Assembly (NCBI RefSeq): GCF_933775445.1
Contig: NC_065877.1
Coordinates: forward strand, 10,602,001-10,666,000
DNA length: 64,000 nucleotides
Reading direction: 5' to 3'
Source: Argentina anserina
Lineage: Eukaryota; Streptophyta; Magnoliopsida; Rosales; Rosaceae
Shown here: positions 49,010 through 60,711 of the stretch, piece after piece
How the letters are laid out: each line of letters begins with the position of its first letter
Numbering within the stretch: the stretch's first letter is position 1
Notes under the pieces: generated by a model
What the model was told of the DNA's origin: nothing
The model's database searches: none
The model's input: only the letters and a program-made list of their open reading frames with translations
Program-made: the position numbers and the translations under genes

Positions 49010-49898
49010 AATCAACTTATTTGAATGAAGAGATATAGTGGTCTAGAACACGCATTTTTATCACGAGTGTTTGAAAATTAAGGGTCGACTACATCCATGA
49101 TTATGACTTTGATTAATTGTTATCGCACACTTCTAATCAATTTCTTTCCAGACACTTCTTTCTCATACTAACATCATGTCTTGTCACACACTCACACAAG
49201 ACCAGGGCAGAACCACTTGGCGGGCTGGTAAGGCTATAACCCAGTCGAAATTATTTTCAAATATTATCTAGTATATGTGTTAATTATTATTGAAGTCTGA
49301 GTTGGCGGAGTTGGCTAAGGGCCAAGTGCAATTACATTTGGGTAGGGGCTAGTCATGGGTTCGATTCCCACATTTTTTTTCATTCATGTTTATTTCTCCT
49401 CCCCAATTCTTCTTCTAATTCTATTTTTTCCTCTATTCTTATACTTTACAACTCTATAATTTTCTATTAATAAATCTATATTTATTTATACTCTCTTCCC
49501 ATTTTTCTCACTATTTTTCTTCAATTATAACTTATTCTTGGTTAAGGTATAACATAGTACCATTTTCCAACATAAATTAGAAAATGAAGCTTCTATTCAT
49601 ATCTCCAAAAATGGTATTTAGACCTCCTTACTCAGTGAACCTCAATTTTACTTTTATAGATGCCTAAAATGCTATTTGGACCTCCATAGTTTTCCTAAAA
49701 TGCCTAATATGTAATTTGATATATTAAATGAGATTATTATCAATTAATTTCTTTCATACTCTATTTCAAATTCATTTATTATATATAACTCGAAAAATGT
49801 ATGATAATCACACAAACTATATTCTCAAATTAATTTACTCTTCCACTCATTTTCTAAATTCATAATAAAATTGGTAGACTAATTTTTTTCATTCACTA

Positions 49899-49929
<31 letters not shown>

Positions 49930-50334
49930 ACTCACCAAGAATTAACATTAACGTATATGAAATATTCTAACCTCTAATGAATGAATTTTTTTCTTTGACT
50001 CAAATCAAAGTTTATGAGAAATTTTTTAGATAACCATATAATTTATACAGTAAATCGTCTACATTCAATTTGATGTTAATCATCTACATTTAATTTTTTA
50101 CTTATGATGTTTATCAAAAAGGAAGGTAATCAATTAAATCATTTTATATAATTTGATATCCCAATTTGGGATTTTCAAGCAATAAATATAAATATAATTA
50201 TCTACATTTGTAATTTAGAATAGATAAGTTAAGAATTGTTTTTTGGTAATTTCATATGCATTCACTAAGTCAAAACTATCTAGAAAAAAAGAAGAACTCT
50301 AAGTACCATTTTGGAAGGTATGAATAGAAGCTCC
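49010..50334. other. AT-rich intergenic DNA
   Basis: No gene was recognised beyond the tRNA-like segment listed separately. A TA microsatellite lies at 49901-49925. Confidence 0.45.
49302..49380 (+). repeat. tRNA-derived SINE head or decayed tRNA
   Basis: TTGGCTAAGGG (about 49311-49321) resembles a pol III A box and GGTTCGATTCC (49358-49368) is a perfect B box, about 37 bp apart, in the order and spacing of tRNA internal promoters. A T8 run (49373-49380) follows and could terminate pol III. Cloverleaf stems could not be formed convincingly, so it is not an intact tRNA gene. Confidence 0.5.
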
Positions 50335-51578
50335 CATTAGAAAAATGTCACAACTTATTTCCAATTATAAAATGGTCAACAAGCTTGGAACAAAATTAGA
50401 AAATAGTCACTTTTTAAATATTTTCCATACACTTTTACCTTTTCTACTTCATTTTTTGTTTTCTTCTATTAATTTCGGGCATCATTTTGCCATCTGGCAA
50501 TGAATTTGAGTGTGGTTTCTACAGTTGGAAAAATCTCTCTCCTCTCTTTCATTGGATACCATACCCACTCCAAACCGACCACCGTACAAGGTGCAGCAAC
50601 CCTCGCAAGGGCTACCGCCGTCTATGGTGGTGTTCCAAGCTATTCTGACGAAATTAAAGCTCAAGGTGTTGGCTCAAAAAATAGTCTCGGCCACGTGTCA
50701 ATAGGCCGGGACCTCTTTGGCTTCCATGTGTCCTTCTGGTTTCTACAGTTGTGTGTTGATCTGACTTCTAATCAAACGATTGTGGGCCGAGGAAAGATCA
50801 TTGTCGGCCGCGGGGTTCTCAATGCCTTGATACAAGGATTTTAACACGGATTGGCTTGCTAACCGCGATGTTGGTGTTGTGTGGTACGGGTGAATGTTGT
50901 GAAAGTGACAGTGGTGGTGTTTTTTTCTTAATACTTAATGTAAGCAATATGAAAAAAAGACAAGCAGTATTGGTGAATTTGTGAATACTAGTAAAAGCAA
51001 GAATGTAAAGAACAATGTAGAAAAGTGCAGAAAGATAGATAAATACCAGTAAATAAAACGATAAGATAAACATGTTGAGATTGTATTGGTGAATTGTAGA
51101 ATTGTATAATTGTATTGAAAGATACGTTTGAGTAGTTCATGGCATTTTTGGTCGAGGACCTCTAACAATGAAATCTAAGGTCTTATTTATACTGAAACTA
51201 AAAAAAGGAAAGATAATGAAATCTTAGCAACAATTGCTTAGATTAATTATAAATGAATAAAAAAAAGTAGCACTGATTGCTCCATCATTAAGGCGACCAA
51301 ATTGTCAAAGTTGACAATGCAAATTGCCTTTATGTACATATGATCGCGCAATAACTATGGCTGCAGTAACATATCATGGCTGGGGTAACTCTAGGGATCA
51401 TCGCAGCCGCGGCCCATATGTGCTACTATGCCACGTTCCCTGCTGTGTGGGCCTTGCAAAATATAGGTTCAAACACAAGACTCCATAATTTTAGTTATTT
51501 CTTCATTCTGAGCATACTCATATCAATCTCTTTTGAATCTTAAGATTATTTTGCATATTTAGATATTTTCCCTTGGCA

Positions 51579-51983
51579 TGTCACACCCGCTGTCATACTA
51601 ACTGTCACATCCTCTGTCACACCCACTGTTATACTACATGTCACACCACTTGTCACATCCATTGTCACACCACTTGTCACACCTGTTGTCACACTCGTTG
51701 TCACACCATCAGTCACACCACTTGTCACACTCCTTGTCACACTACTTATCACACTATCTGCCACACCCATTGTCACACTATCTGTCACACCCGTTGTCAC
51801 ACTATCTATCACAGCCACTGTCACACTATCTATCACACCTGCTGTCACATTATCTATCACAACTGCTGTCACACCCGTTGTCACACTACTTATCACACTA
51901 ACTGTCACACCCGTTGTTACATTACCTATCACACTAACTGTCACGCCTCCTATCACACTACCTCTTATACCCCCTGTCACACT
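51579..51983. repeat. 12-bp minisatellite, about 34 copies
   Basis: Degenerate units of the form TGTCACACNNNT run in register for 405 bp. Because 12 is a multiple of 3 and the motif rarely forms stops, both strands have long open frames (a CHTxCHT-type peptide on the plus strand, SVTTGVT-type on the minus strand, up to 179 and 144 codons). These are most simply explained by repeat composition. Confidence 0.95.
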
Positions 51984-52158
51984 GTTTTATGTGACTATGT
52001 TGTACCAAGAAAAAGACGAAGAAGAATGACTAGAAATAACGAACATTTTGTTTACTGTTATGTGATCTTGAACTTCTCAAATCAACACATACGATCCAAA
52101 TATCGACATTAAGATGATGTCACACCCCCAGCCACACTACCTATCACACTAGTTATCT

Positions 52159-52214
52159 ACCTGTCACACTACCTGTCACACAAACATTGTTCTGTGACAG
52201 GTAGTGTGATAGGT
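52159..52214. repeat. Hairpin of inverted minisatellite units
   Basis: Two 22-nt arms (52159-52180 and 52193-52214) built from TGTCACACTACC units face each other with one mismatch around a 12-nt loop. Forward and reversed minisatellite units therefore abut here, allowing a stable stem in DNA or RNA. Confidence 0.85.
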
Positions 52215-53220
52215 GGTGTGACTCCCATTGTAACAATCACTATGACTGCTATTTGTGGGTGACATTGTAACTGAAATAGCTTCATTAACATAGTTGTACC
52301 ATTCACAAATGGAAAATCCCACAAAATTGAAGTTGGAGAAATGAAAAGGAAAACAAAAGTTTTAGTAAAAACCAGCAAAATATTTTCTGGCCACCCAAGA
52401 AATTACTCCGTACACCAATCACACCATCTTCTATGATCCAGATTTTTGCCGGAAACCCTTGCATTAGCCACAACTCTTCTTCAGAAGTTGTCGTCATTTC
52501 CAGCGATAGGCGGTGGTTAGGCGAAGCCACAGTGGAGGTCTAATGTGAACTAGAAGCCACCATATCAATAGTTCCAAGAAAATTGATTCCCCACATGTGA
52601 GAGCTTCGCCTCCGACGTCCTTCACCGATATGGTAATGGTCATGGTTGACGTAGATGAGGTAGGGCGGTGCTTGGCCGAGGGTCTGACCATTTCGGCGAC
52701 TTGGATGTAGCGATAAGGTGAAGGGATCGCGACAGAGGCAAAAAAGAATCTCCGGCGTGGCGTCGTAATTCCGGAAGCAGCGGTCGTTAATGGAACGCGC
52801 TAGCCCGGTCCGGTACAGTTCAACTCGTCGTCAGATTTGTCAGCGACGTCAGAGCTTTGCTAGTTGCAGATCTGGGCAAACTGTGTTGAGATGATCGAAG
52901 CAGTGAGACAAAGCTCTTCTTGGCTGGGCATGATGACAGTGATGGAGACAAAGCTGAGAAGCTTGGTGAAGTCGGCGTCGTCGTCTTTGATCTTGCGGTT
53001 GCGGTCCACCACAGAGAGCACGGTGTTGATCGAAGAAGAAGATCAAAGAGTGTGGGTCAGATCGGAGAAGAAAATCTGATAATGGTAGTGGCATAACGTA
53101 AATCTTGCCAAGTTCATGGGTTACAGTTTAAGTGGTTTTAGAAATTGACATTTTTATAATTTTGAAATCCTAGTTGATTGTTTTTTAATTTAGTAGATAG
53201 AAAGTGACATTTTTGTGAGA

Positions 53221-53782
53221 AACCTCTTATTCTATAGATATTTAATTTTCTATCAAGAAAAGTTTATACCTAAAACCAGTCTACCCATTCTTTATCTGGT
53301 TCCACTCTTGCATAAGACAACTCTTGAATTGTGGTGTTCGATTTACAAGGTCACATGTAGGTTGGAAAATTTGAATTTACATGTATAGCTGCTGCTGCAT
53401 GGTAACTTGATCTTAAGCATCGATTGTTGATTATCGTCTTCGTTTTTAAATAGGTAGCGATTTCTATAAGGACTACATATGCTCTTCTACTGTCGGTAGG
53501 TGGTAGCTATGCGTATAACAAAGATATTAGAGGAAACTAATGAGTTCATTTGGAAAATATAATTTGCGATTATCAATGGAATGCATAATTATTCACTTTT
53601 CCGCATTTTGTAACTTTTCTTACATTTATTATTGATTGTGAGACCATTATAAATATTATTTTAGAATATATTCGTATATAAAACTAAAGTAGTATGATCG
53701 TAAAATGTAAAATCTAAGAATGAATGGATATAGAAACCATACATTATATATATAAAAAGTATGTCATACCAACTCTGTCACA
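53221..53782. other. AT-rich intergenic DNA
   Basis: No gene or repeat boundary seen between the candidate TIR element and the Ty3/gypsy element. Confidence 0.5.
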
Positions 53783-53787
53783 AAACA

Positions 53788-53990
53788 TGTTAGGGTATGA
53801 ATTCTAATGGCTTGCTAGAATTGCAGAGCAAATGAAAAGTAGAAGAAAACAACTAGATATTTTGATTGATTCCCCTCTTCATGGATACAAAGTCTTTAAG
53901 CTAAAAGATACTCGCAATGATACCACAAACGACAAGTCGTGCATAGCCTAAAACGGTGCGTATTAGTAAATATAATTTAGAACTCTAACA
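53788..53990 (-). repeat. 3' LTR of the chromovirus (203 bp)
   Basis: Begins TGTTAGGGTATGAA and ends AGAACTCTAACA on the plus strand, matching 60068-60270 along its whole length with about 14 substitutions. No clear polypurine tract is seen next to it. Confidence 0.92.
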
Positions 53991-54060
53991 ATCAATTTTT
54001 AGAATAGCACAGAGAAAAACAACTGAACTTAAGTATGGAAAATGGTGCAGCCAAAGAGAA

Positions 54061-54366
54061 TCATGCAACATCTGTGGCCTTGTTGGTATGCACAAAATTA
54101 GGGTACATGTGAACAATCATAGCCACATTTTCCCAAGTGGCCTCTAACTCCGAAGTAGCAACCCACTGAATAAGCCACTGCTGAACATTGTTGCCCTGCC
54201 TCTTGAGAATTCTAGTATTGAGCACAGCTTGAGGCTCCCATTTAGGATTATTAGGGTCAACAATAGGAGGTAGAGTAGCATTCACAGTAGCAAAGTTCCC
54301 CAATTTCTTCAATAATGACACATGGAACACATTATGAATTCTAGCAGTAGGGGGCATGTAAGCCAC
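54061..54366 (-). pseudogene. Chromodomain region of gypsy pol
   Basis: The frame contains ARIHNVFHVSLLKK, the conserved tether after integrase, and then QWLIQWVATSELEATWE, a chromodomain of plant chromoviruses that can guide integration to particular chromatin. It is separated from the integrase frame by a stop. Confidence 0.8.
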
Positions 54367-54411
54367 AATACCAACTCTCTCAGTGACTTCAAAAGGTCCA
54401 TAGTATTTAGG

Positions 54412-55302
54412 TCAAAGCTTGTGAAACTCATTTCCGTGCACAGATTGTTGTTTGTAAGGCTGAAGTTTTAAGTACACTTGATCACCCACTACAAACTCCC
54501 TTTCAGTATGTTTTTTGTCATAGAAACCTTTCATCCTTGATTGTGCCAGTTGCAGATTCCTCTTCAACACTTTCAAGAGCTCATCTTTGTCCCTCAATTG
54601 TGTATCAACTTGTGCAACAGTTGTGGATCCAGCCAAGTAGGGAACGACACCCGGAGGTTGATAACTATACAAAGCTTGAAAATGAGTCATCTGGAGAGCT
54701 GAATGGTGTGCAAAGTTGTACCACCACTCAACCCATGGAATAGCCTTCACCCAAGTCTGAGATTTCTCACCTGCAACACATCTTAAATACTGTTCAAGGG
54801 TCCTATTTAAGTTCTCAGTTTGTTCATCAGATTGTGGATGATAAGCTGAGGACTTGTTCAACCTTGTTCCCTGAAATTTTGAAAAAAGACTCCTAAAATA
54901 GGGTTAGAAACACCGGATCCCTATCTGAGATGATAGCTTCAGGCATACCATGCAACCTAAATATCTCTTGAACAAATACATTGGCTAAAGTAGCTGCTGA
55001 ATAAGGATGTGATAAAGGGATGAAGTGAGCTACCTTAGTTAATTTATCCACCACTACCCAAATGACTGCCTTGTCCTCAGAAGGTGGTAACCCATCAATG
55101 AAGTCCATGGAGATTACAGACCAAGCTCTTTCAGAAATTGCTACTAGCTGAAGGTGGTAAGATAGTCTCATAGTGGTTCATTTGTCATACATCACAGTTG
55201 GCAATAAATTTCTTAATCTCATTCAACATGTTAGGCCAAGCAAAGGTTCTATTGATCTGTTTATAAGTTCTTTGTCTTCCAGCATGTCCTCCCAACACCC
55301 CA
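54412..55302 (-). pseudogene. Integrase region of gypsy pol, broken
   Basis: Reading leftward, an HHCC-type zinc-binding segment (near 55290-55175) is followed by the catalytic core with SMDFIDGLPPS and ISDRDPVF (two catalytic Asp), and then a separate frame with SSAYHPQSDEQTENLNRTLE, where the catalytic Glu lies. A frame change and stops separate the pieces. Confidence 0.85.
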
Positions 55303-56358
55303 TCATGCATTTTCACTCATGATTTTCTTCCTCCATTCACTAGAGTTCGGCACAAAAATTCTATTTTTGTAGTATAACTGAGAGTTCAAGTAAGTGTAAT
55401 GTTTCTTACCATTTGGATTGGCTTGAAGCAAGGTGATAATAGCTGCAGCATCAAGATCATTCAAACATACCTGTTGCATCTCAAACACATAAGCATGAAT
55501 AGGTTGAGAGAGGCTAGTGAGAGCAAACAAGTCAGATTTTCGGGATAAGTCATCAGGAGCTGCATTGGACTTTCCAGCTTTATAGTGAATAAAGTAGTTG
55601 TAGCCCATCAACCTCAACAACTATTTTTGTTGTGTGGGAGTAGTAATCTACTGCTTGAGGAAGTACTCAATGGTTTTATGGTCTGTGAATATCTTGAATT
55701 GATGGCCCAACAGATATGGTCTCCAATGTTCATCTGCAAAAACTACTGCAAGCATTTCTTTATCATAAACAAACATAGCAAGATGTTTAGGAGCTAAAGC
55801 CTTACTAAAGAAAGCTATTGGATGACCTTCCTGCGAAAGAACTGCACCAATCCCTTTGTCAGAAGCATCACATTCAACTACAAAAGCCTTGGAGAAATCT
55901 GGTATGGCAAGCAGCGGGGCTGTAGTTAAGGCTGTTTTCAATTCTTCAAATGCAATATCAGCTTCAGGATTACAATGAAAGCCGTCTTTCTTGAGCAAAT
56001 CAATCAAAGGTTTAGAAATCACACCAATGTTTCTAACAAACTTCCTGTAGTACCTAGCTAATCCCAGAAAACCTCTAAGTCACTTAATTGTCTTGGGTTT
56101 AGACCAGTTCCTTACACTTTCTACCTTTGCAGGATCCACTGCTACACCTTGAGCACTGATAATGTGTCCTAAGTACTCCAATTGAGAGACTCTAAAGGAG
56201 CACTTACTTTCCTTAACCTTCAAAGAATGTTGCTGCAGCTTCTGAAAAACTTCTTTTAACAATTGCAAATGTGTTTCCATGTTAGAGCTGTAAATCAGTA
56301 TATCATCAAAGAATACTAACACCCCTTTCCTCAAGAACTCTCTCAAAACCTCATTCAT
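55303..56358 (-). pseudogene. Reverse transcriptase/RNase H region, broken
   Basis: The first frame (56358-56080) has VFFDDILIYS, the Ty3-type polymerase box, and CSFRVSQLEYLGHIIS. After a stop, 56022-55648 carries the RNase H domain (VVECDASDKGIGAVLSQ, KEMLAVV, FTDHKTIEYFL). After another stop, 55620-55303 continues to the tether (HYKAGKSNAAPDDLSR). Order and spacing are normal for the family; the stops show decay. Confidence 0.88.
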
Positions 56359-56522
56359 AGTATACTAAAAGGTAGAAGGCATATTCGTGAGACCAAATGG
56401 CATCACTAAGAACTCATAGTGCCCACTTGTTTTCTCTATATCTCAATCATGCATTCTGATTTGGTGGTATCCAGACCTTAAATCCAACTTGGTAAACATT
56501 GTGGCTCCATGCACTTCATCAA

Positions 56523-57425
56523 TTAGCTCATCCACAACTGGTATTGTGCACTGTTCAATGCCCTGTAATCAACACACATTCTCCAACTTCCATCTTTTTT
56601 CTTGACCAAAAGAACAAGAGAAGAAAACGGAGACACACTAGATCTAATGACTCCACTTTGTAACATTTCTTGAACAATCTTCTCTATATCAGTTTTCTGA
56701 TAGTAAGGGTACCAGTAGAGCCGTACACTAATAGGTGTTGTATTCGGTAATAGTTCTATCATGTGATCATGTTCTATTTTTGGAGACAGTGTAGTAGGAG
56801 TTTCAAAAATGCCAGGGTATTGGTGAATCAACTTCTGTATCTCTGGGTGCATGGTTGCATTTGTTTTCACTGGTGTTGCACTGTATTTGGCTGGTGTAGC
56901 CACTTGAACTTGAACCACTACAACTTCTCTCTCTGTTTTCAGTAACTTAGACATTACTTGACAACTAACCACTAAAGTCTGAGTTTCAAGCTCTCCTTGC
57001 AGAGAATATTCCACCATTCTAAATAAAAATTTCATCCTCATATATTCAAAGTTCCACACAATGTCACCCAAGGTTCTCAACCAAGCAGCTCCCAACACTA
57101 ATTCACACCCAGAAATAGGCAAAACATAATAAGGAGCTGTAAACACAAACCCTTGTAAGTGTAGCTCAAGTTCCACCAACTGTTTGGTCAACATGAGAGT
57201 TCCACTAGCCTGTCTCACCCTCAAAGGTTTAATATACACTCTTGGCCCTTTGAAATTAATCAATGCATATGGATGAACAAAGTTATGGGATGCTCCAGAA
57301 TCAATCAACACATGAACTTGTTTCTTACACAAATCGCCTTTTAGCTGCATAGTTGAAGTACTGCTATCCCCCATAGAATGCAGCTCCAAAATTGGATCAT
57401 CATTAATCACATGTGCAACACCCAA
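56523..57425 (-). pseudogene. Aspartic protease and start of reverse transcriptase
   Basis: The longest frame of the element (300 codons). It includes the aspartic protease motif VLIDSGASHNFV and a partner segment LVLGAAWLRTLG, then the start of reverse transcriptase ([20 protein letters not shown]). The frame is lost just after CVDYRALN, before the catalytic core. Confidence 0.88.
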
Positions 57426-57431
57426 TATTGC

Positions 57432-57905
57432 TTATGTAGTTTCCTCTGGACCTTCTAAATTCACTTGCTCTTGTTCCAACTCAAGTAGTAACCCTGCCCC
57501 ATTAGCCCTGCCATTCCTCCTTCGGCAATTATGACCTGGTTGAAATGTAACATCACAAAAGAGACACTGATTCCTAGTTTTCTTAGTGTGGTATTCAGCC
57601 TCAGACAATCGCCAATGCCCTCCATTAGTTGTAGGGGCTGCTTGTTGAACTAGAGGAACTGGTTCAGGTGTTCTCTGAGCCGGGGCGGGGGCTCTGCTTG
57701 TAGCAGCTGTAATGATTGGATGATTTTGTCTAGCTGGGACTTGTTGTTGAGGAAAAGATTTGTTGGTGTTGTTTCTGTAGCTGTTCCTCAAGTGATTGTC
57801 GCTTTCTTCAAAAATTCTAGCAAGTTCACAAGCATCAAAGAGTGTTCGTGGCATGTGAGCTCACACATGTGCTCTTATATTCTCCTTTAACCCCACTGTA
57901 TTAAC
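57432..57905 (-). pseudogene. C-terminal gag with zinc knuckle
   Basis: A gag tail with the GLKENIR-type helix region and an FDACELARIFEE stretch, followed by a Cys-rich knuckle (CLFCDVTFQPGHNC). One stop codon is internal near 57857. The middle of gag is absent from here. Confidence 0.75.
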
Positions 57906-59747
57906 ATCATCCACATGCACTAACGTAGCTTTAGAGGTATTACCCCCACAACTTCACAATCAACATCATTTGCATAGCCCAAAATCACATCACTATCACC
58001 TAAATTCAAGGGAAAACCTCGATGGATAGGTTTAGATGTTTTACCCTTAGGTGCGAACTACAAAGACGTCGCCGCTCCACGAGTAGAGTGGACTAAAATG
58101 ATAGAGCGTTAATTAAAACGTCTATAATAAATCATGTAAAACATCATCGTTAATATAGAATAAACATGGATCGTTCTTTCCGGTGAATTGAAGGAAACTC
58201 AAAACTTTTAGTGTTAACAAATAATGGGGGGTTTGAGATTGATTATTAACTACTAAAATAAAACCTAAATTACTATTTACATGATCGACTTCTCTTTAAC
58301 AAACTTAAACCAAATTTACCGTTACACCACATAATTACAAGTTTGAACCTATCATGCATTCTAATTCCACCAATTACATACTTTTTAGATACCAATACAA
58401 TTAGAGCCTTAGGGGATCATCTAATCATGCAAGATTTCAATTAACACTTAGATTGACTTAGGGCCTAATCTAAATTTACATGCAATCAAATTCAATAACA
58501 CTTAAAGTAGAAATCAAATAAGATTACATTTAAACATCAAATCTTTGTTGGAGACATGTTTCATGTATGGCGTCACCCACCATGTTTTCACATGCAAATT
58601 TCCAGAATTTCTACCACTTTTAATCAACACAAACTGAACCTACTTAGGGCATGATTCGATTTGTGTCAATATGGTTGATGAATCTAGCACTCAAACACAA
58701 TCTTAGGAACTGCATCCAAGCACTAAATTCATATGCACATATTTGAAAATTATCTAAAAGTATGAGAAAGATAACTAGAACACAACAATAGAAATATAAA
58801 CTCATTAATTATATGAAATCATCAATTCGGCAAAGAACCAAAAATTCAATAAAACAACCTGAAAATTTCGATTCTTAATACAAAACAATAATCTCACACA
58901 AACATTATACTACAATCTTCATAGACAAAGTATTGTAAAAAATCAAAAACGAACAAACCTGTGGAGAAGAGTTGCGAGAATCACTGCCTAGAATTGTATT
59001 AATGTTTGAGAATCACTGAACCTTGGAGGTGTCTTCAATTGTGATTTCAGTGGAGATGAAATTTGTATATGGGGAAGAATGTCTTGCTGTTTTGGTGAAG
59101 GATGTTTGAGGTAGTATTTTGGTAGAGGTTTGACTCTTAAATGCAAATGAAAAGTGATGATATTTGAGAGGTGAAACCATGTATATATAAAAGAAAGATG
59201 GGGGGGGGTTTGAAATTGCTTCTTTCTTCCTATAATAATGCAATGCTTTAATCTCTTTAAATCATGTCATGTTTTATTCCATAAATCATGCCATATTTTA
59301 TTCCATAAATCATGCCATGTTTTATTCCATAAATCATGTCATGTTTTATTCCCTAAATCATGCCGTGTTTTATTCCCTAAATCATGCCGTGTTTTATTCC
59401 CTAAATCATGCCGTGTTTTATGCATTTAATGATCATCTTTTATTTAATTGTTGCATGACTTGGCTCCATCTCTTTTTCTTTAATTATCTCTTCAATCCAA
59501 TCTGAAAATAAGAAAATAAAATCATAAGTAAGAGATAATTAGTTTCAAAACTTAACAAGGATTCCTAGTCAAACTAGGACTCTAGACCAATTATGCGTTT
59601 TAAACTCATGTAAGCACAAAAATGCATCTAATACCACTCAAGACTTTTAATACGACTCAATGACTCAATAGTACAACAATAAGGGCTAAGAAAAGTACAA
59701 ATTGAGGTAAAAACATGTTAAGAATGTCGCAAAAAGTGCTCCTATCA
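57906..59747. mobile_element. Foreign segment replacing the middle of gag
   Basis: Between the two gag pieces lies about 1.8 kb of AT-rich sequence unlike gag. On the minus strand it begins, right after the gag codons, with TGATAGGAGCACTTTTTGCG, which resembles the start of LTRs of other Ty3/gypsy families. It contains a 24-bp minisatellite. The far border near 57906-57950 is not resolved and no exact TSD was found, so insertion followed by deletion or a recombination event is possible. Confidence 0.5.
59258..59420. repeat. 24-bp minisatellite, about 7 copies
   Basis: Tandem units close to AAATCATGCCATGTTTTATT plus CC(A/C)T. Units fall into two variant groups: CATG/CCAT types on the left and CGTG/CCCT types on the right, consistent with stepwise expansion. 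Confidence 0.93.
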
Positions 59748-60046
59748 ACTGAGTCCTCACGGTGGTGATTCAGAGAGCTACTCCCAATTTGTTGTATAGA
59801 CCCAAGACTCAGTTGAGCAAGTTGTTGAAGCTGAGCTTTCTGAAACTCAGCAAACATCATTTGAAACTCCTCCTTGAGGTTAGATCGCAATGCTTCGGCT
59901 GATTCTTGCATCTCGTTGCGCAACGACGACACCGAGGCTTGCAATCCAGTAAATCGCGCAGCGGATTCATCCTTGTAAACTTGAAAACCAAACTCCTGGT
60001 TAGAGAGCTCACCGAAGCCGGTGCCCCCAACCCCCCTCTTGACCAT
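59748..60046 (-). pseudogene. N-terminal gag fragment
   Basis: Begins with an ATG at 60046 just after the primer-binding site. The product has a helical, coiled-coil-like part (SLRNEMQESAEALRSNLKEE) and then is cut after HHREDSV by the foreign segment. Confidence 0.75.
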
Positions 60047-60067
60047 CGTTGGTCTCTGATACCAGAA

Positions 60068-60270
60068 TGTTAGGGTATGAATCCTAACAACTGACTAGAA
60101 TTGCAGAGCAAATGAAAAGTAGAAGAAAACAACTAGATATTTTGATTGATTCCCCTCTTCGCGGATACAAAGTCTTTAAGCCAAAAGATACTCGCAACGA
60201 TGCGACAAACGACAAGTCGTGCATAGCCTAAAATGGTGCGTATTAGTAAATATAATTCAGAACTCTAACA
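60068..60270 (-). repeat. 5' LTR of the chromovirus (203 bp)
   Basis: Partner of the LTR at 53788-53990. It is followed (leftward) by a 3-nt spacer and the tRNA-Met-type primer-binding site at 60064-60051. Its outer edge lies about 300 bp upstream of the NSF TATA box. Confidence 0.92.
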
Positions 60271-60711
60271 AAACGCTTCACGAGAAGAAGTCCATTATGA
60301 AATTTTTCAGAAAACAATGGCTACCCTTCTTCGGAAAAAAGAAAAAAAATTGCTTGACTGAGCCATATAGTCAACCACAAGTGCTAGCGTTTTTGGTTAG
60401 AGATGATTTTGAAATCAATCAGACGAATATTACAAAAATCCATTCGGACTCGGTGATATAAGCATTTGTTTCTTTTTCTTTCTCCTATAAGCAAAGCCCA
60501 GGCCCCAGGCTGAGCCCCAGGAGAACACCAACCCAGCCGGGATTCCTAGCCCAACGCGGGATGATGAAAAACCTTATATAAACCCAACACCACACTAAAA
60601 CCTACCCTCAAATCCTAATCCCAGTCCCAGTCTCTCTTTTCTTTTCTGAAATTCTCAAAGAAGCTTGCCCAATTCTCCGAACACCCTTCTTCGGCTCTTG
60701 TCCCAGCCACC
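60271..60711 (+). promoter_or_regulatory. Promoter and leader of the NSF-like gene
   Basis: TATATAAA at 60575-60582 is a good TATA box, predicting transcription from about 60610 and a leader near 100 nt. The start codon context is CAGCCACCATG. A GC-rich, CCCAG-rich segment at 60480-60560 precedes the TATA box. A functional-looking promoter argues against simple pseudogene status. Confidence 0.6.

Larger units (their letters stand above)
50335..53220. mobile_element. Candidate TIR element with gene-like cargo
   Basis: AAAAATGTCAC at 50341-50351 and its inverse GTGACATTTTT at 53204-53214 lie near the ends of a 2.9-kb block. The similarity extends weakly outward (CTCCCATTAG versus TTTCTCAC) and inward. 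No clear TSD was found. The interior contains frames on the plus strand at 50500-50844, a GC-rich stretch at 52390-53095 with protein-like minus-strand frames (for example VVDRNRKIKDDDADFTKLL), and a 12-bp minisatellite. It could be a Mutator-like carrier of gene fragments; the fragments are not recognised. Confidence 0.35.
53788..60270 (-). mobile_element. Decayed Ty3/gypsy chromovirus with short LTRs
   Basis: A 6.5-kb LTR retrotransposon on the minus strand. Identical-length LTRs of 203 bp lie at both ends; flanking 5-mers AAACA and AAACG agree at four of five positions. Next to the 5' LTR (right side), TGGTATCAGAGACC at 60064-60051 is a primer-binding site of initiator tRNA-Met type. Coding order is gag, protease, reverse transcriptase, RNase H, integrase, chromodomain, as in Ty3/gypsy chromoviruses; the very short LTRs suggest the Reina clade. 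Several in-frame stops, frame changes and a foreign segment in gag make it non-functional. I counted about 14 differences between the LTRs (about 93% identity). Confidence 0.9.

Noticed and set aside
51546..52112. Long open frames on both strands (144 and 179 codons)
   Set aside because: They coincide with a 12-bp tandem repeat that is free of stops by composition; no domain or independent coding sign.
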